Assembly: GCF_932526225.1 (NCBI RefSeq)
Contig: NC_064039.1
Location: forward strand, 16,298,639-16,362,638
Length of the DNA: 64,000 nucleotides
Source: Nematostella vectensis
Taxonomy: Eukaryota; Cnidaria; Anthozoa; Actiniaria; Edwardsiidae
Reading direction: 5' to 3'
Of this stretch, positions 14,501 through 25,742 are shown piece after piece; the first letter of the stretch is position 1, and each line of letters starts with the position of its first letter. The translations under genes were made by a program, and so were the position numbers. The notes under the pieces are model-generated. The model saw only the letters and a program-made list of their open reading frames with translations. It ran no database searches and had not been told where the DNA came from.

Positions 14501-17500
14501 GCAGCAATTTTTGAAGATGCCATTTCCCAAAGATCATCCACTGTGGCTCTAAAAGCATTGATCAATGTTTAATGTTAAGAGGTAACTTCTGGGTTAATTT
14601 ATTACTGTACAGTTTTGGAACAGTATGTTTGTGCCTTACAGGTAACAGGGTTTCAAGCGAGGTGAGGGGGGAGGGGTTGTTTGGATATCTAAGAGACCAT
14701 AAAGTGGCCTGATGCACCATTTATTTAAACCTGTAGGGATGAGTAACCTTAAAACAATGCAATGGTAAGGGATCTACTTTTCAAGCCAGATGTCCTTGAT
14801 TTTGCACACTTTGTCCCATCTTTTATCACATTTGAGTGTCTTGGGACATGGATAAGCCCCTGGTGACACTTGCCTGTACACTGATGATTGTCTTTATCTA
14901 CTTTACACCTGGATTCATGATGCTGAACCATCAAACGCCCTTCCAACATTTAAAATCCCCCTTCATACTTCTCCAGAAGCCTATTTTATTAATGCATGAA
15001 CTTTTGAAATCCCAATACAATAAAATGTCTTACCTTGTCACTAAACCTTTTGTTGTGTGCCAAATGGTGTCCTCCACAACAAAAAACCTGTAAAAAGTAG
15101 ATAATATAAGGAGCTGACCTGAACTGGAGATGGCAATCATAGATGGGAGGTCATACTGTATACTGTAGCTTTACACACGAGGGGAATGTATCATAGATGG
15201 AAGGTCATACTGTATACTGTAGCTTTACACATGAGGGGAATGTATCAGAGATGGGACGTCATACTGTATACTATAGCTTTACACATGAGGGGAATGTATC
15301 ATAGATGGAAGGTCATACTGTATACTGTAGCTTTACACATGAGGGGAATGTATCAGAGATGGGACGTCATACTGTATACTATAGCTTTACACACGAGGGG
15401 AATGTATCATAGATGGAAGGTCATACTGTATACTGTAGCTTTACACATGAGGGGAATGTATCAGAGATGGGACGTCATACTGTATACTGTAGCTTTACAT
15501 ACGAGGGGAATATATCAGAGATGGGAGGTCATACTGTATACTGTAGCTTTACACATGAGGGGAATGTATCAGAGATGGGACGTCATACTGTATACTGTAG
15601 CTTTACATACGAGGGGAATATATCAGAGATGGGAGGTCATACTGTATACTATAGCTTTACACATAAGAGAAATGTATCATAGATGGAAGGTCATACTGTA
15701 TACTGTAGCTTTACACACGAGGGGGATATATCAGAGATGGGACGTCAGACTGTATATTGTAGCTTTACACATGAGGGGAATGTATCAGAGATGGGAGGTC
15801 ATACTTTATACTGTACACATGAGGGGAATGTATCAGAGATGGGAGTTCATACTGTATACTGTAGCTTTACACACGAGGGGAATGTATCAGATATGGAGGG
15901 TCAAACTGTAGCTTTACACATGAGGGGAATGTAGGAATCAAATCTCACCCAACAATCTGGTGAAAGTAAGCTCGGTATGCTTCTAAAGACTCATCCTAGA
16001 GAGGAAAACAAAGAGGTAAATGTCAACAGACATATAATGTTAGCTAGGGATATGCACAAGAACTTTGGGGCTTTTGAGTTGCGTTTACAGTAGCATAATA
16101 CATATTTTTCTCCTGAGTTGAGAAAGAAACTAAATGACTGAAAAATGTGGCAGCCCTTTTACAAGAACGAGAACCAAAAAATGGTCCGAGTCCTCACCAT
16201 GGTGCCATGGTTGGGCTGTAAGGCCAGTCTTGCCTGCTTTCGCCTCTGCTTTCGGTAGTAAGCCTCAAATGTCTCCCGCTCGCCCTGGTTAAGGTATGGT
16301 GTAAGAATTTTGTAAGGAATAAAAGGTAAAACAGCACTGTATATCAATGAAAACATTACTAACTACAGTGAGCTAAAACCCAGAAAAAAAATAGTTGGAT
16401 TATCAGGCAATTTTACCCCAAACAATGGGTCACCACTGTTGAGTCAGGGAAATTTCATTTATCATCCCGAGGGGGGGCGTGAAGATACTCTGTGGGGGGG
16501 GGGGGGGGGGTGGGGCTCAAGAAATTTCTGTGGTCTAATGGGGCGGCGTCGAAAGTGTAGGAATTTAAAAAGGGGGTCATTGATTTCTTTTTTTTAATTT
16601 GACCAAGTGTCAAGTCAGACTTGGTTCAACGAGTCTCCGTTTCAGGGCAGTTTTTTTTGGCATGCACAATCCAGAAGTCTAGGCCACATTTTACCTATGC
16701 AATGCAAACCCTATATACATTTTTTATGGTTTCTGTAATATGATATTTATGAAATGTTTATGTTCCATATTTAAAATCTGGCCAGGTGCATTACCAGAAT
16801 TCTTGTTAAAAATAATTTGCTCAAGTAAAGTATATGCTACTTACCACCTACAGTGTATGATGACACCTGCAGACTGGGTATCTTTTACCATCCCAAGCTT
16901 TGAGCCTGGTTATGCACCACTTACCACAACAGTGTAGATATGATGACACCTGTAGACTGGAGAAAAGTCGACGATGTCCATTGCTGACTGGTCAAGCTCC
17001 TGTGTAACAATATTCATGACAGTAAATGAATAGCACTTGTACAATATTCATGATGGTAGATGAATAGCATTTGTACTACATTCATGATGGTAAATGAATA
17101 GCATTTGTACAATATTCATGACGGTAAATGAATAGCATTTGTACAATATTCATGACCTGCCTACTAACAGCCTCATTATCTGCCTACTGAAGTATCCCTC
17201 TATATTACATGGTGTGTGGTTTGTACTGCTCGCCTCATCACCTGCCTTCTACTAGCCTCATTATCTGCATACTGAAGTATCCCTCTATTTTACATGGTGT
17301 GTGGTTTGTACTGCTCGCCTCATCACCTACCTACTACTAGCCTCATTATCTGCCTACTGAAGTATCCCTCTATATTACATGGTGTGTGGTTTGTACCACT
17401 TACCTCATCATCTGCTTTTTTCTTGGCACCAACAGCATGGGAGAGAGTCAGGTTGCTTCTATGAAAAGCCTTTAAAGAGATACAGTATCAAGCAATAGGT

Positions 17501-20500
17501 GTGGTAAGGCAAAAAATAAGCACTTAATACATGTAGTTGTGAATACGCATAGCATAGAAAGCATAGGAAAAAGTAAAAAAACTGCAATATGGTAGTTTTC
17601 AAGGCATTTCATTGGACTTAGATAGTATTTAGGTAAATTACTAGCCCAGTATCTCTGTCTCAAATGTAACTATTGTCTACTGATATACAGTAAATAAATC
17701 TGGTTTTAGTAAGAGGTTTGTGTTTGAGTATGACTGCTCTTTGCAAAGTCAAAACAAATAATGAACTCTGGGTTCCTGCTTTGTCTAGCTTTGTATGAAG
17801 TAAAAAAAAAAAAAAAAAAACCAGTGTAATGTTTAGTTGCTGATTTAACTAAAACAATCAAATGGCTTTTGATTTTATCTGAATTTAGTAACACTGCTAA
17901 TCATGTGGGACCAGCAAATAATTGCTGTTTGTCCGCCATTAGGATGAGGATGTGTGGTACACTTTATCATGATGCCATTATGATGAGGATGTGTGGTACA
18001 CTTTATCATGATGCCATTATGATGAGGATGTGTGGTACACTTTATCATGATGCCATTGTGATGAGGATGTGTGGTACACTTCAACATTATTGGGTGGTGC
18101 TGACGCTGTCCACAAGAGGTTCAACCCACAAGACTCTTCCTAACTACACAAATCCTCATCTTTTTTGACTAGTTACGAACCTGTTTCATAGCAATAGCTC
18201 CCAGCTTCTCAGAGACTTTTCTGATTTTTTCAAGAAAGTCCTAGACAGTTAGAGCACACAAATTGTAAAACACCATGTAACAATGACTGTGAAATCTTAA
18301 ATCTGACTTGGTCTGACTTGGACTCACTCTAAGGCCTGACATGTACTCACTCTAAGGTCTGACATGGACTCACCCTAAAGTCTGACATGGACTCATCCTA
18401 AGGTCTGACATGGACTCACCCTAAGGTCTGACATGGACTCACCCTAAGGTCTGACATGGACTCACCCTAAAGTCTGACATGGACTCATCCTAAGGTCTGA
18501 CATGGACTCACTCTAAGGTCTGACATGGACTCATCCTAAGGTCTGACATGGACTCACTCTAAGGTCTGCCTAGGACTCACCCTAAGGTCTGACATGGACT
18601 CACCCTAAGGTCTGACATGGACTCACCCTAAGGTCTGACATGGACTCACCCTAAAGTCTGACATAGACTCATCCTAAGGTGTGACATAGACTCATCCTTA
18701 GGTGTGACATGGACTCACCCTAAGGTCTGACATGGATTCACTCTAAGGTCTGCCTAGGACTCACCCTAAGGTCTGACATGGACTCACCCTAAGGTCTGAC
18801 ATGGACTCACCCTAAGGTCTGACATGGACTCACCCTAAAGTCTGACATAGACTCATCCTAAGGTGTGACATGGACTCACTCTAAGGTCTGACATGGACTC
18901 ACCCTAAGGTCTGACATGGACTCACCCTAAAGTCTGACATAGACTCATCCTAAGGTGTGACATGGACTCACTCTAAGGTCTGACATGGACTCAACCTAAG
19001 GTCTGACATGGACTCACTCTAAGGTCTGCCTAGGACTCACCCTAAGGTGTGACATGGACTCACCCTAAGGTCTGACATGGACTCACTCTAAGGCCTGACA
19101 TGTACTCACTCTAAGGTCTGACATGGACTCACCCTAAAGTCTGACATGGACTCATCCTAAGGTCTGACATGGACTCACCCTAAGGTCTGACATGGACTCA
19201 CCCTAAGGTCTGACATGGACTCACCCTAAAGTCTGACATGGACTCATCCTAAGGTCTGACATGGACTCACTCTAAGGTCTGACATGGACTCATCCTAAGG
19301 TCTGACATGGACTCACTCTAAGGTCTGCCTAGGACTCACCCTAAGGTCTGACATGGACTCACCCTAAGGTCTGACATGGACTCACCCTAAGGTCTGACAT
19401 GGACTCACCCTAAAGTCTGACATAGACTCATCCTAAGGTGTGACATAGACTCATCCTTAGGTGTGACATGGACTCACCCTAAGGTCTGACATGGATTCAC
19501 TCTAAGGTCTGCCTAGGACTCACCCTAAGGTCTGACATGGACTCACCCTAAGGTCTGACATGGACTCACCCTAAGGTCTGACATGGACTCACCCTAAAGT
19601 CTGACATAGACTCATCCTAAGGTGTGACATGGACTCACTCTAAGGTCTGACATGGACTCACCCTAAGGTCTGACATGGACTCACCCTAAAGTCTGACATA
19701 GACTCATCCTAAGGTGTGACATGGACTCACTCTAAGGTCTGACATGGACTCAACCTAAGGTCTGACATGGACTCACTCTAAGGTCTGCCTAGGACTCACC
19801 CTAAGGTGTGACATGGACTCACCCTAAGGTCTGACATGGACTCACTCTAAGGTCTGACATGGACTCACCCTAAGGTCTGACATGGACTCACTCTAAGGTC
19901 TGACATGGACTCACTCTAAGGTCTGACATGGACTCACTCTAAGGTCTGACATGGACTCACTCTAAGGTCTGACATGGACTCACCCTAAGGTCTGACATGG
20001 ACTCACCCTAAGGTCTGACATGGACTCACCCTAAGGTCTGACATGGACTCACCCTAAAGTCTGACATAGACTCATCCTAAGGTGTGACATGGACTCACTC
20101 TAAGGTCTGACATGGACTCACCCTAAGGTCTGACATGGACTCACCCTAAAGTCTGACATAGACTCATCCTAAGGTGTGACATGGACTCACTCTAAGGTCT
20201 GACATGGACTCACCCTAAGGTCTGACATGGACTCACTCTAAGGTCTGCCTAGGACTCACCCTAAGGTCTGGCATGGACTCACCCTAAGGTCTGACATGGA
20301 CTCACCCTAAGGTCTGACATGGACTCACCCTAAGGTCTGACATAAACTCACCCTAAGGTCTGACATGGACTCACTCTAAGGTCTGACATGGACTCACCCT
20401 AAGGTCTGACATGGACTCTCCCTAAGGTCTGACATGGACTCTCCCTAAGGTCTGACATGGACTCACCCTAAGGTCTGACATGGACTCACACTAAGGTCTG

Positions 20501-23500
20501 ACATGGACTCACCATGAGGTCTGACATGGACTCACCCTAAGGTCTGACATGCACTCACTCTAAGGTGTGACATGGACTCACCCTAAGGTCTGACATGGAC
20601 TCACTCTAAGGTCTGACATGGACTCACCCTAAGGTCTGACATGGACTCACTCTAAGGTCTGACATGGACTCACTCTAAGGTCTGACATGGACTCACTCTA
20701 AGGTCTGACATGGACTCACCCTAAGGTCTGACATGGACTCACTCTAAGGTCTGACATGCACTCACTCTAAGGTCTGACATGGACTCACCCTAAAGTCTGA
20801 CATGGACTCACCCTAAGGTCTGACATTGATGCATCTTTGATGTTCTCCCTTAGGACTGGTATGCTATTTTTCATAATTTCAGCAAATCTGAATCTGAAAA
20901 AAAAAAACCTTCCATCAATGAAATAAAGAAAATCACAACTGGGTTTAAGGTTGCACACTATACAGAGTTGTTTAGAGTGTGTATATTTGATTCACCTAGC
21001 TGTTTTCACAATGCAGACCACTTTATTACTTTGAAAAAAAAAAAAAACAACTACATAATAGCATAGCTAAACTATACCTTTTTATCCTTGGCAGGTATGT
21101 ATGTTCTAGTTGTTCCAAGGTCTTCAGGGCAGGGTAATACCTAATAATATTAGAAATAATAAAAACATGACTGTATTTGATTTCATACATCCATCCAAGC
21201 TACCAATAGACAAGATAAAAGAGAGTTAAAAACTATTTTTTTTTAATTTTGACAGTGACCAAACCATTATGAACAGTTCCCCTTTATATGGCACAGGGAA
21301 TGATAATGTGTTTTTAAGTTATCTCTTGCTTGCAAAACTTGCAACAACCTAGGCTGCGTTTCGTTTGGCTAGGGCTTTACACTTTACCGCGTAAGCATGG
21401 TCACAATTACACTTACACTATTCTGTATAAGACTGGTTTAAACAGCAGTGGTTTTCACAAATGGTCTTGAGGGGTATAGTTTTGTAGTTTCTTACCTTTG
21501 ATTTTTCATCTGTTCTTTGAGTTTGGCATGCATTTCAAGAACTTTAAAAAAATAAAGTAAGAAGCACTTGAAGTAAATGCCAAGAAAAAACATATTATAT
21601 CATCAAAAAAGGCAAAGCAAAATCAAACCCCTGACCTGGTAGGCACAAACTAAGTGTCTCGATTGCTGATGCAATGTTTCTTTGTTTTACTCTGCATTGG
21701 ATCAACTCCTCACATCTACTGACAAGCTAAAGAACAAAAAAACATCGTGAAATTTCGCCACAGTTTTTTTCCAATACATTTTTTTCAAATATTTTTAAGA
21801 TAGGCTTATTTTCAATTTTTGACTAAAAAATAACTCCTTTGCCCAAACATCTAAACAAGGGAGATTTTGTACATTGAAAAATAGTCTTACACTATGTATA
21901 GTTGGTGTAGGATATCCAAATTATTGTTTGCTTGAAATAAGCACAGGAGTAGCACAGGGGAGGGGGGACTGAGCCCTGACTCCAGGGGGAGGGGGGACTG
22001 AGCCCTGACTCCAGGGGGGAGGGGGGGCTGAGCCCTGACTCCAGGGGGGAGGGGGGACTGAGCCCTGACTCCAGGGGGGAGGGGGGACTGAGCCCTGACT
22101 CCAGGGGGGAAAGGGGGAGGGAGGCAGTCTCCATTTTATGCATTAGTCAACAAGTCATGTGAAATGAGCAAAAGCCCCCCTGCTTTTCCCCTCTTCCCTC
22201 TTGTTGTTTGCCTTCTTGTTTGTCCCCACTTCCCCCAGGTGGTGACAAGTCTAAAAGCAAAAAAATGGTGGATTCCAACACCCCTTTAGGACAGATATAT
22301 TTTCTAAAGTGCTCTTAACCAGGCATGTGAGCAGGGGGCGCGCACCTCCCCTCCCTCACCCTTGGCGGCCAAACAGTGGGTCATTTCTTATTAAGGAACT
22401 TTCAAGTACTATGCTTTTTTCATATGATACCTATGACAGGGCAAACCCCCCCCCCCCCCCCCCCCTCAGCCAATCCTGGGAACCCGTCTGTAAACCCCAA
22501 GTTAACTGCCCTCTTCCCCAGGACCTTAGGGGTGGGGGTTCCAAATGACTAGTGTATTACTACAGAGGTATTTCTCTTTGCCATTTGTATGGAATTATAA
22601 AAAAAGAAATATATGCTACAAAAAATTCACAATGTTCTCTATTATACTATTCAAACCAATATTGCATCTCTTTAGCAGGAAATTAAATAATGGACTGTGC
22701 CCCAATATTTGGTAGTCAAAACAGTCAAATGCAGATCTATCATTTCTCATGGATAAACTCTAAGTCTCCAGGTTTTGCAGCAAATCTCCAGGTCTCCAGG
22801 TTAAACGCTAAATCTCAAGGTTATGTGATATTCTTGGAGACTCTAGGAGTTGTAATTGCCTGAAAACTTAGTGATGATGAATAAAATGTTTTGAAACCGC
22901 CAGACAAGGGATGTAAGACCGTAATAGAAATAGAAAATATATCAGCTGCGTTCATTGGTTAGTTATTAGCCAATTGCATGCCTTGTCTCATAGGTCACAC
23001 ACGTGAAGTAGTACACAGGTTTTTTCCAAAAGCCAGTCACTGTGCCAAGCCATGTGTGAACATGGCACAATCCATAGATTTTGGTGCAATCCAAAGAGAG
23101 TTTTTGGGGCACTTCCTTCGGGATTCGAAGGAATAAAAAGACTAGTAAAGAAAAAGGTGAATGATATCCCTCAATCAGACGTTGACCATTTGACGCAAAC
23201 ATTTGATTGGCCAAATGAGTAAAATTGATTTTTTGCATTGCGACAGCAATTCATAAAACTCCCAACATTTTTTAGTAGCATTGAAGCTTTCCAACATTTT
23301 TTTCACTTATTTTGTCTTTTGCATTAGCTGAAGCATAGATAAATGAATTGCGAATTTGCTATCCTGTTATATAGTGAACTAATCTCAAAATTGCAACCCT
23401 TTCATATAGTTCTTTAGTGTCTTTCGCTATATATTCATTGGAGTCAGTTAACACAACCGCACGCTTTGGTTTGCGAATATAGACTGATCTTTAATCACAG

Positions 23501-24888
23501 TATTTACAACTTATGGCATACGCCATGACCTTATATGGTATTACAAGTAATCATTATCAATAACGTCATCTCAGTTATGATACTAAGTAAAGTGTGCTAA
23601 TACACTTCAAGTTCAAACATGAAACTGACTCCTTTCGGGTGTAGCATCCCTGTATAGTCAACATGACAGAGTACCCCCCCTCTTGGTGTCCAATGGCTTT
23701 GAAGAAAATCAATCTAACATACAACAACAGGAAACTGGTGCATTTATGAAAATGAGTATACCATAAATGATCTAATAAACGCCCGGGGTGTATCTTGACA
23801 TTAAGCAAGTCTCACCCAGTAGAAGCCAAACTACTATGCGGTTTGTTTCTAAGCTGGGAGGGAGGGTAGGGAGGCAAAAAATAGAGGGGGACGTTTGTTA
23901 AACTTGTAAGCATGGGGGGGAGGCTTCATTAGATAGGAGGCGTTCTCTAGATAGGGTACCTTTATTGGATAACTTATGGTTATATGGTAAAGTAAAACTG
24001 TTTGTATTGTTATTAGAGTTGTAGCAAAATAGATTAGCATAACCCTAATAATGAATTTGCACGCATGTCTCTTTTTAGGCCTGAAGTTGTGTATACCACA
24101 GAAACCACAACCAATCACTTATAAGTTCCCTGACCCCAGCCTCCCCCCCGCCTCCCCCCCCTAGCAATCTCCAGGTTATAGAAATTTTGGGGTTCACAGG
24201 TATCCAAATGGGATATTCTACATTGCAGTCAAATTTATTTGCCTGAAATCAAACAAAAGATCTAAAAATATAGTAATAACATCCTATAATAGGGGTATTG
24301 AAAAGCTCATTTAGCAAAACTGCAAAAAACAATGTGAATTATTTATTGGTACATACCAAATAACTCACATGTCCAGTCTTTAATAAAGCATACCTCTCTT
24401 CCGGAATCTTGAAGTGTCTCATTTGTCTCCTTGACTTTAATCTACAGAAATAAATCGCAATAGATTAAAACTCAAATGAAATCACGAGTAGTCTGGTATG
24501 GTGCCGTGGAAACACAGACATACCTTTAGTTTGCGTGCTTCGCCCCTAACTTTGAGTAATTCATTCACAGACTCGATAAACCCTTGGTAGTGGTAGTTAC
24601 ACATTCGCTCGATATCTTTATCGTGGACTTTGATTCTTTCTTCGAGCTTGACCAAAAACTCTTGAGGATTTTCACCATCATATACAGCCCTAAAAAATGG
24701 TACAGACAAAAAAAACGGTCTTTAGCTTCTAATTAAAAGTTGTGTTCCGGTTGCGATTCACTGCAGCAATTTTGACAACTAATTTTAAGTTACTACCTCA
24801 AAGTCGGCCCTAGAAGACCGTCACTGGATTCAACTTCAGCTAAAAGGTGCTCAATATGCGAGCTTGTGACCGGCGGGTCTGCCGCCAT
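2560..24888 (-). CDS. EXOC6: EXOC6 / Sec15, exocyst complex subunit (25 exons, 3' end beyond left edge)
   Basis: Sec15 is the exocyst subunit that links Rab GTPases on secretory vesicles to the tethering complex at the plasma membrane. I read 25 minus-strand exons (5' to 3'): 24888-24797, 24689-24524, 24441-24394, 21726-21636, 21541-21496, 21140-21078, 20893-20812, 18240-18181, 17469-17404, 16999-16925, 16284-16198, 15995-15949, 15087-15034, 14548-14482, 13208-13137, 10428-10379, 10289-10242, 9818-9713, 6798-6745, 6356-6304, 5937-5873, 5766-5720, 5358-5279, 2863-2809, 2632-2560. All have AG/GT borders and matching phases, totalling 1747 nt (582 codons plus 1 nt). The human family member is about 800 aa, so the C-terminal part lies left of base 1. 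Recognisable blocks include FEAYYRKQRRKQARL (exon 11), VDFSPVYRC (exon 10), RKSTNLLLTRTL (exon 21) and RVYGLSTFK (exon 24). The start gives MAADPPVTSS. Exon 8 uses a weak GTTCGT donor. Exon borders come from reading by eye with the human protein in mind. No stop or frameshift was found. Confidence 0.93.
3006..5280. repeat. 31-bp minisatellite (about 73 copies) carrying the EXOC6 exon 23 donor
   Basis: Units such as TTTATCATACCCTGTGTTGA tile the whole intron between exons 23 and 24. On the minus strand each reads CACAGG followed by GTATGATAAAC, identical to the end of exon 23 and its splice donor at 5279/5278. The array abuts the exon directly. Confidence 0.95.
6478..6745. repeat. Degenerate tandem repeat adjoining the EXOC6 exon 19 donor
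   Basis: Six or so diverged copies of 44-70 bp with core CTCCTAATGATAA...CATCA. On the minus strand copies read CATTAGGAGGTAGGTGT or similar, resembling the exon 19 end AAGGAG plus donor GTGGGTGT at 6745/6744. Confidence 0.7.
7553..7627 (-). ncRNA. tRNA-like Pol III element (tRNA pseudogene or tRNA-derived SINE head)
   Basis: On the minus strand there is a perfect A box, TGGCCAAGTGG (plus 7608-7618), and a perfect B box, GGTTCGAATCC (plus 7560-7570), at tRNA-like spacing, followed by a T run that would stop Pol III. The acceptor stem and anticodon stem do not pair, so it is not a functional tRNA. It lies in EXOC6 intron 18 in the same orientation as the gene. Confidence 0.65.
8515..9538. repeat. 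AT-rich minisatellite of about 21-bp units with a 270-bp higher-order period
   Basis: Monomers of the type TTTTTATTAGAAACTGTGTAC. A characteristic variant, TTCTACTTTTT, recurs at 8581, 8851 and 9124, so blocks of about 270 bp are repeated three times. It lies in EXOC6 intron 18 and shows no copy of an exon junction. Confidence 0.9.
10063..10164. repeat. 51-bp tandem duplication in EXOC6 intron 17
   Basis: Two copies starting at 10063 and 10114 (GTTATTTTCATTGTTAT, ending AACAACAAGCAGCAAT). No splice junction is included. Confidence 0.85.
10460..12990. repeat. 26-bp minisatellite (about 97 copies) with a 436-bp higher-order period
   Basis: Units of the type AACAATCTAAATGGGCTGAG fill EXOC6 intron 15. 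The block at 11040-11475 recurs at 11476-11911 almost unchanged, showing a 436-bp higher-order repeat. No exon-junction sequence is seen, so it contrasts with the junction-carrying arrays. Confidence 0.93.
12985..13100. repeat. 67-bp direct duplication at the edge of the 26-bp array
   Basis: CAAGGTTAATGTCCCACTGA occurs at 12991 and 13058, each followed by the same TATCCTGGGTGTGATAGTGA stretch. The duplication joins array-type sequence to unique intron sequence. Confidence 0.85.
13190..14412. repeat. 33-bp minisatellite (about 37 copies) carrying the EXOC6 exon 15 acceptor
   Basis: Plus-strand units read CTTACAGTAGGCCTAATAAC plus 13 further bases. On the minus strand each holds TTGTTATTAG then GCCTACTGTAAG. 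These are the acceptor and first 12 bases of exon 15, which starts at 13208 and reads A-Y-C-K as in the EXOC6 family. Upstream copies carry an in-frame TAG at the acceptor. Confidence 0.95.
15135..15932. repeat. 54-bp minisatellite (about 15 copies) in EXOC6 intron 12
   Basis: Units contain ATCAGAGATGGGAGGTCATA and CTGTAGCTTTACACATGAGG. Because 54 is a multiple of three, spurious ORFs appear on the plus strand. The array stops close to the exon 12 donor but does not include it. Confidence 0.92.
16845..16890 (-). repeat. Diverged single copy of the EXOC6 exon 10 end and donor
   Basis: CTACTTACCACCTACAGTGT with following bases resembles the true exon 10 end at 16916-16960 (CACTTACCACAACAGTGTAG and on). 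On the minus strand both end in GTGGTAAGT. It lies about 75 bp inside intron 10. Confidence 0.75.
17007..17156. repeat. 34-bp tandem repeat (about 4.5 copies) next to the EXOC6 exon 10 acceptor
   Basis: ACAATATTCATGA recurs at 17007, 17041, 17075 (variant), 17109 and 17143. It sits in the last part of intron 9 and starts 8 bp from exon 10. Confidence 0.88.
17150..17412. repeat. 85-bp tandem repeat (3 copies) beginning at the EXOC6 exon 9 donor
   Basis: TTGTACTGCTCGCCTCATCA-type units at 85-bp spacing (17223, 17308, 17393). On the minus strand the true junction is GATGATGAG then GTAAGTGG; the two older copies read GGTGATGAG then GCGAGCAG, i.e. with GC in place of GT. Confidence 0.85.
17936..18083. 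repeat. 39-bp tandem repeat (4 copies) in EXOC6 intron 8
   Basis: GATGAGGATGTGTGGTACAC recurs every 39 bp from 17943. It does not contain a splice junction. Confidence 0.88.
18305..20826. repeat. 23-bp minisatellite (about 109 copies) carrying the EXOC6 exon 7 donor, with 759-bp higher-order period
   Basis: Units read GGTCTGACATGGACTCACCC plus CTAA variants. On the minus strand each holds ATGTCAGACCTTAGG then GTGAGTCC, identical to the last 15 bases of exon 7 (residues M-S-D-L-R) and its donor at 20812/20811. The rare variant AAGGCCTGAC recurs at 18331 and 19090, giving a 759-bp (33 x 23) higher-order repeat. The array makes up nearly all of intron 7. Confidence 0.96.
21727..24393. other. 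EXOC6 intron 3, otherwise unremarkable
   Basis: Apart from the G-rich repeat and homopolymer runs I see no exon, RNA gene or clear transposon in this 2.7-kb intron. Confidence 0.5.
21958..22110. repeat. G-rich tandem repeat of about 30 bp (5 copies) in EXOC6 intron 3
   Basis: Units GACTGAGCCCTGACTCCAGG followed by a run of G. The G-runs could form quadruplexes on the plus (non-template) strand of the EXOC6 locus. A separate C run lies at about 22446-22465. Confidence 0.85.
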
Positions 24889-24939
24889 TCCAGCCAAAGA
24901 GAATGCCCCAGCAGTGAGAAAATGCTCAAGTTATCCTCT

Positions 24940-25547
24940 CAATGTCCTTGTGCACCAAAACAGCCGCCATCTTGAACCCTCCAGGTCGCAACTACGCATG
25001 CGCGGTCGGGTGTTCTGCGCCCCGCTCCCAAACATTTTTTCTCTTTATTTTTTATTATCAAATGCTATCGCAATCGAAATTTTGAGATTTTGATTCATGT
25101 TTTGAATTTTTTAAGGCAGGCCTGTGTCAAAGGTCGGAGATTTATTAATACCTCTTACTGATTTTTTTTAGAAAATTGCATAAATTGTAATAAAATAAAA
25201 AGTTGACAATAACTCAAGGTCGTGTAATCTTTCATCATCTTTCGTCCGGGAATCTAGCCTAGCAGCTATAGCTTTAGCAGCAGCCTCACAATACGAAAAA
25301 TAGTTGGAAAAATGTCGAAAAGATAAAATGATGATTCACGAGTTCTGGGTTGTCTGTGTAGAAACTAGTCACTAGTCGACCTCTTCGTTATATCCCATGA
25401 TACCTTGCCTTAGTGGTCTTATGCAAGAAGCCGATCGCCAAAACACACGAAGTGCGGCAAGCTTGTTTGAAAAATCATTCTTTCATCTCCAGACTACCAG
25501 CCGACGCTGTTACACTATTAAAAAGAGAGTAAGTTGTTAACGAAGAG
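24940..25547. promoter_or_regulatory. Divergent EXOC6/COX17 promoter region with YY1-like and NRF1-like sites
   Basis: The spacer between the two divergent start codons has no TATA box near EXOC6 but holds GCCGCCATCTTG at 24963-24974, matching the YY1 core on the minus strand. ACGCATGCGC at 24994-25003 is close to the NRF1 palindrome. Both lie within about 115 bp of the EXOC6 ATG. YY1 and NRF1 sites are typical of TATA-less housekeeping promoters and of nuclear genes for mitochondrial proteins, which fits COX17. Function is inferred from motifs only. Confidence 0.5.
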
Positions 25548-25742
25548 ATGTCGAGTCAAAAGAATCAAGTCAACGCGTCAGAGGAAAAACCAGGAGAAAA
25601 GAAAAAGTTGAAGGCATGTTGCGCGTGCCCAGTCACGAAGAAGGCCCGCGATGCTTGCATCGTAGAACACGGCGAGGAAAAATGCAGCTATCTTATCGAG
25701 GCTCACAAACAGTGTATGAGAGACCAGGGATTTAACATATAG
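25548..25742 (+). CDS. COX17: COX17 cytochrome c oxidase copper chaperone
   Basis: Intact 64-aa protein, the usual COX17 length. COX17 carries Cu(I) in the mitochondrial intermembrane space and hands it to SCO1 and COX11 for cytochrome c oxidase assembly. The copper site is the C24-C25-A-C27 motif (KACCACP). A twin CX9C fold is visible as C27-X9-C37 and C46-X9-C56, the substrate of the MIA40 import relay. The N-terminus is polar and lysine/glutamate-rich without a presequence, as expected for this import route. The reading frame is uninterrupted, so it is a single coding exon here. An in-frame ATG follows CGAAGAG and the stop is TAG. It is divergent from EXOC6, with about 660 bp between the two start codons, so a shared promoter region is plausible. 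A retrocopy cannot be excluded from sequence alone, but no poly-A tail is seen. Confidence 0.95.
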   Translation: MSSQKNQVNASEEKPGEKKKLKACCACPVTKKARDACIVEHGEEKCSYLIEAHKQCMRDQGFNI

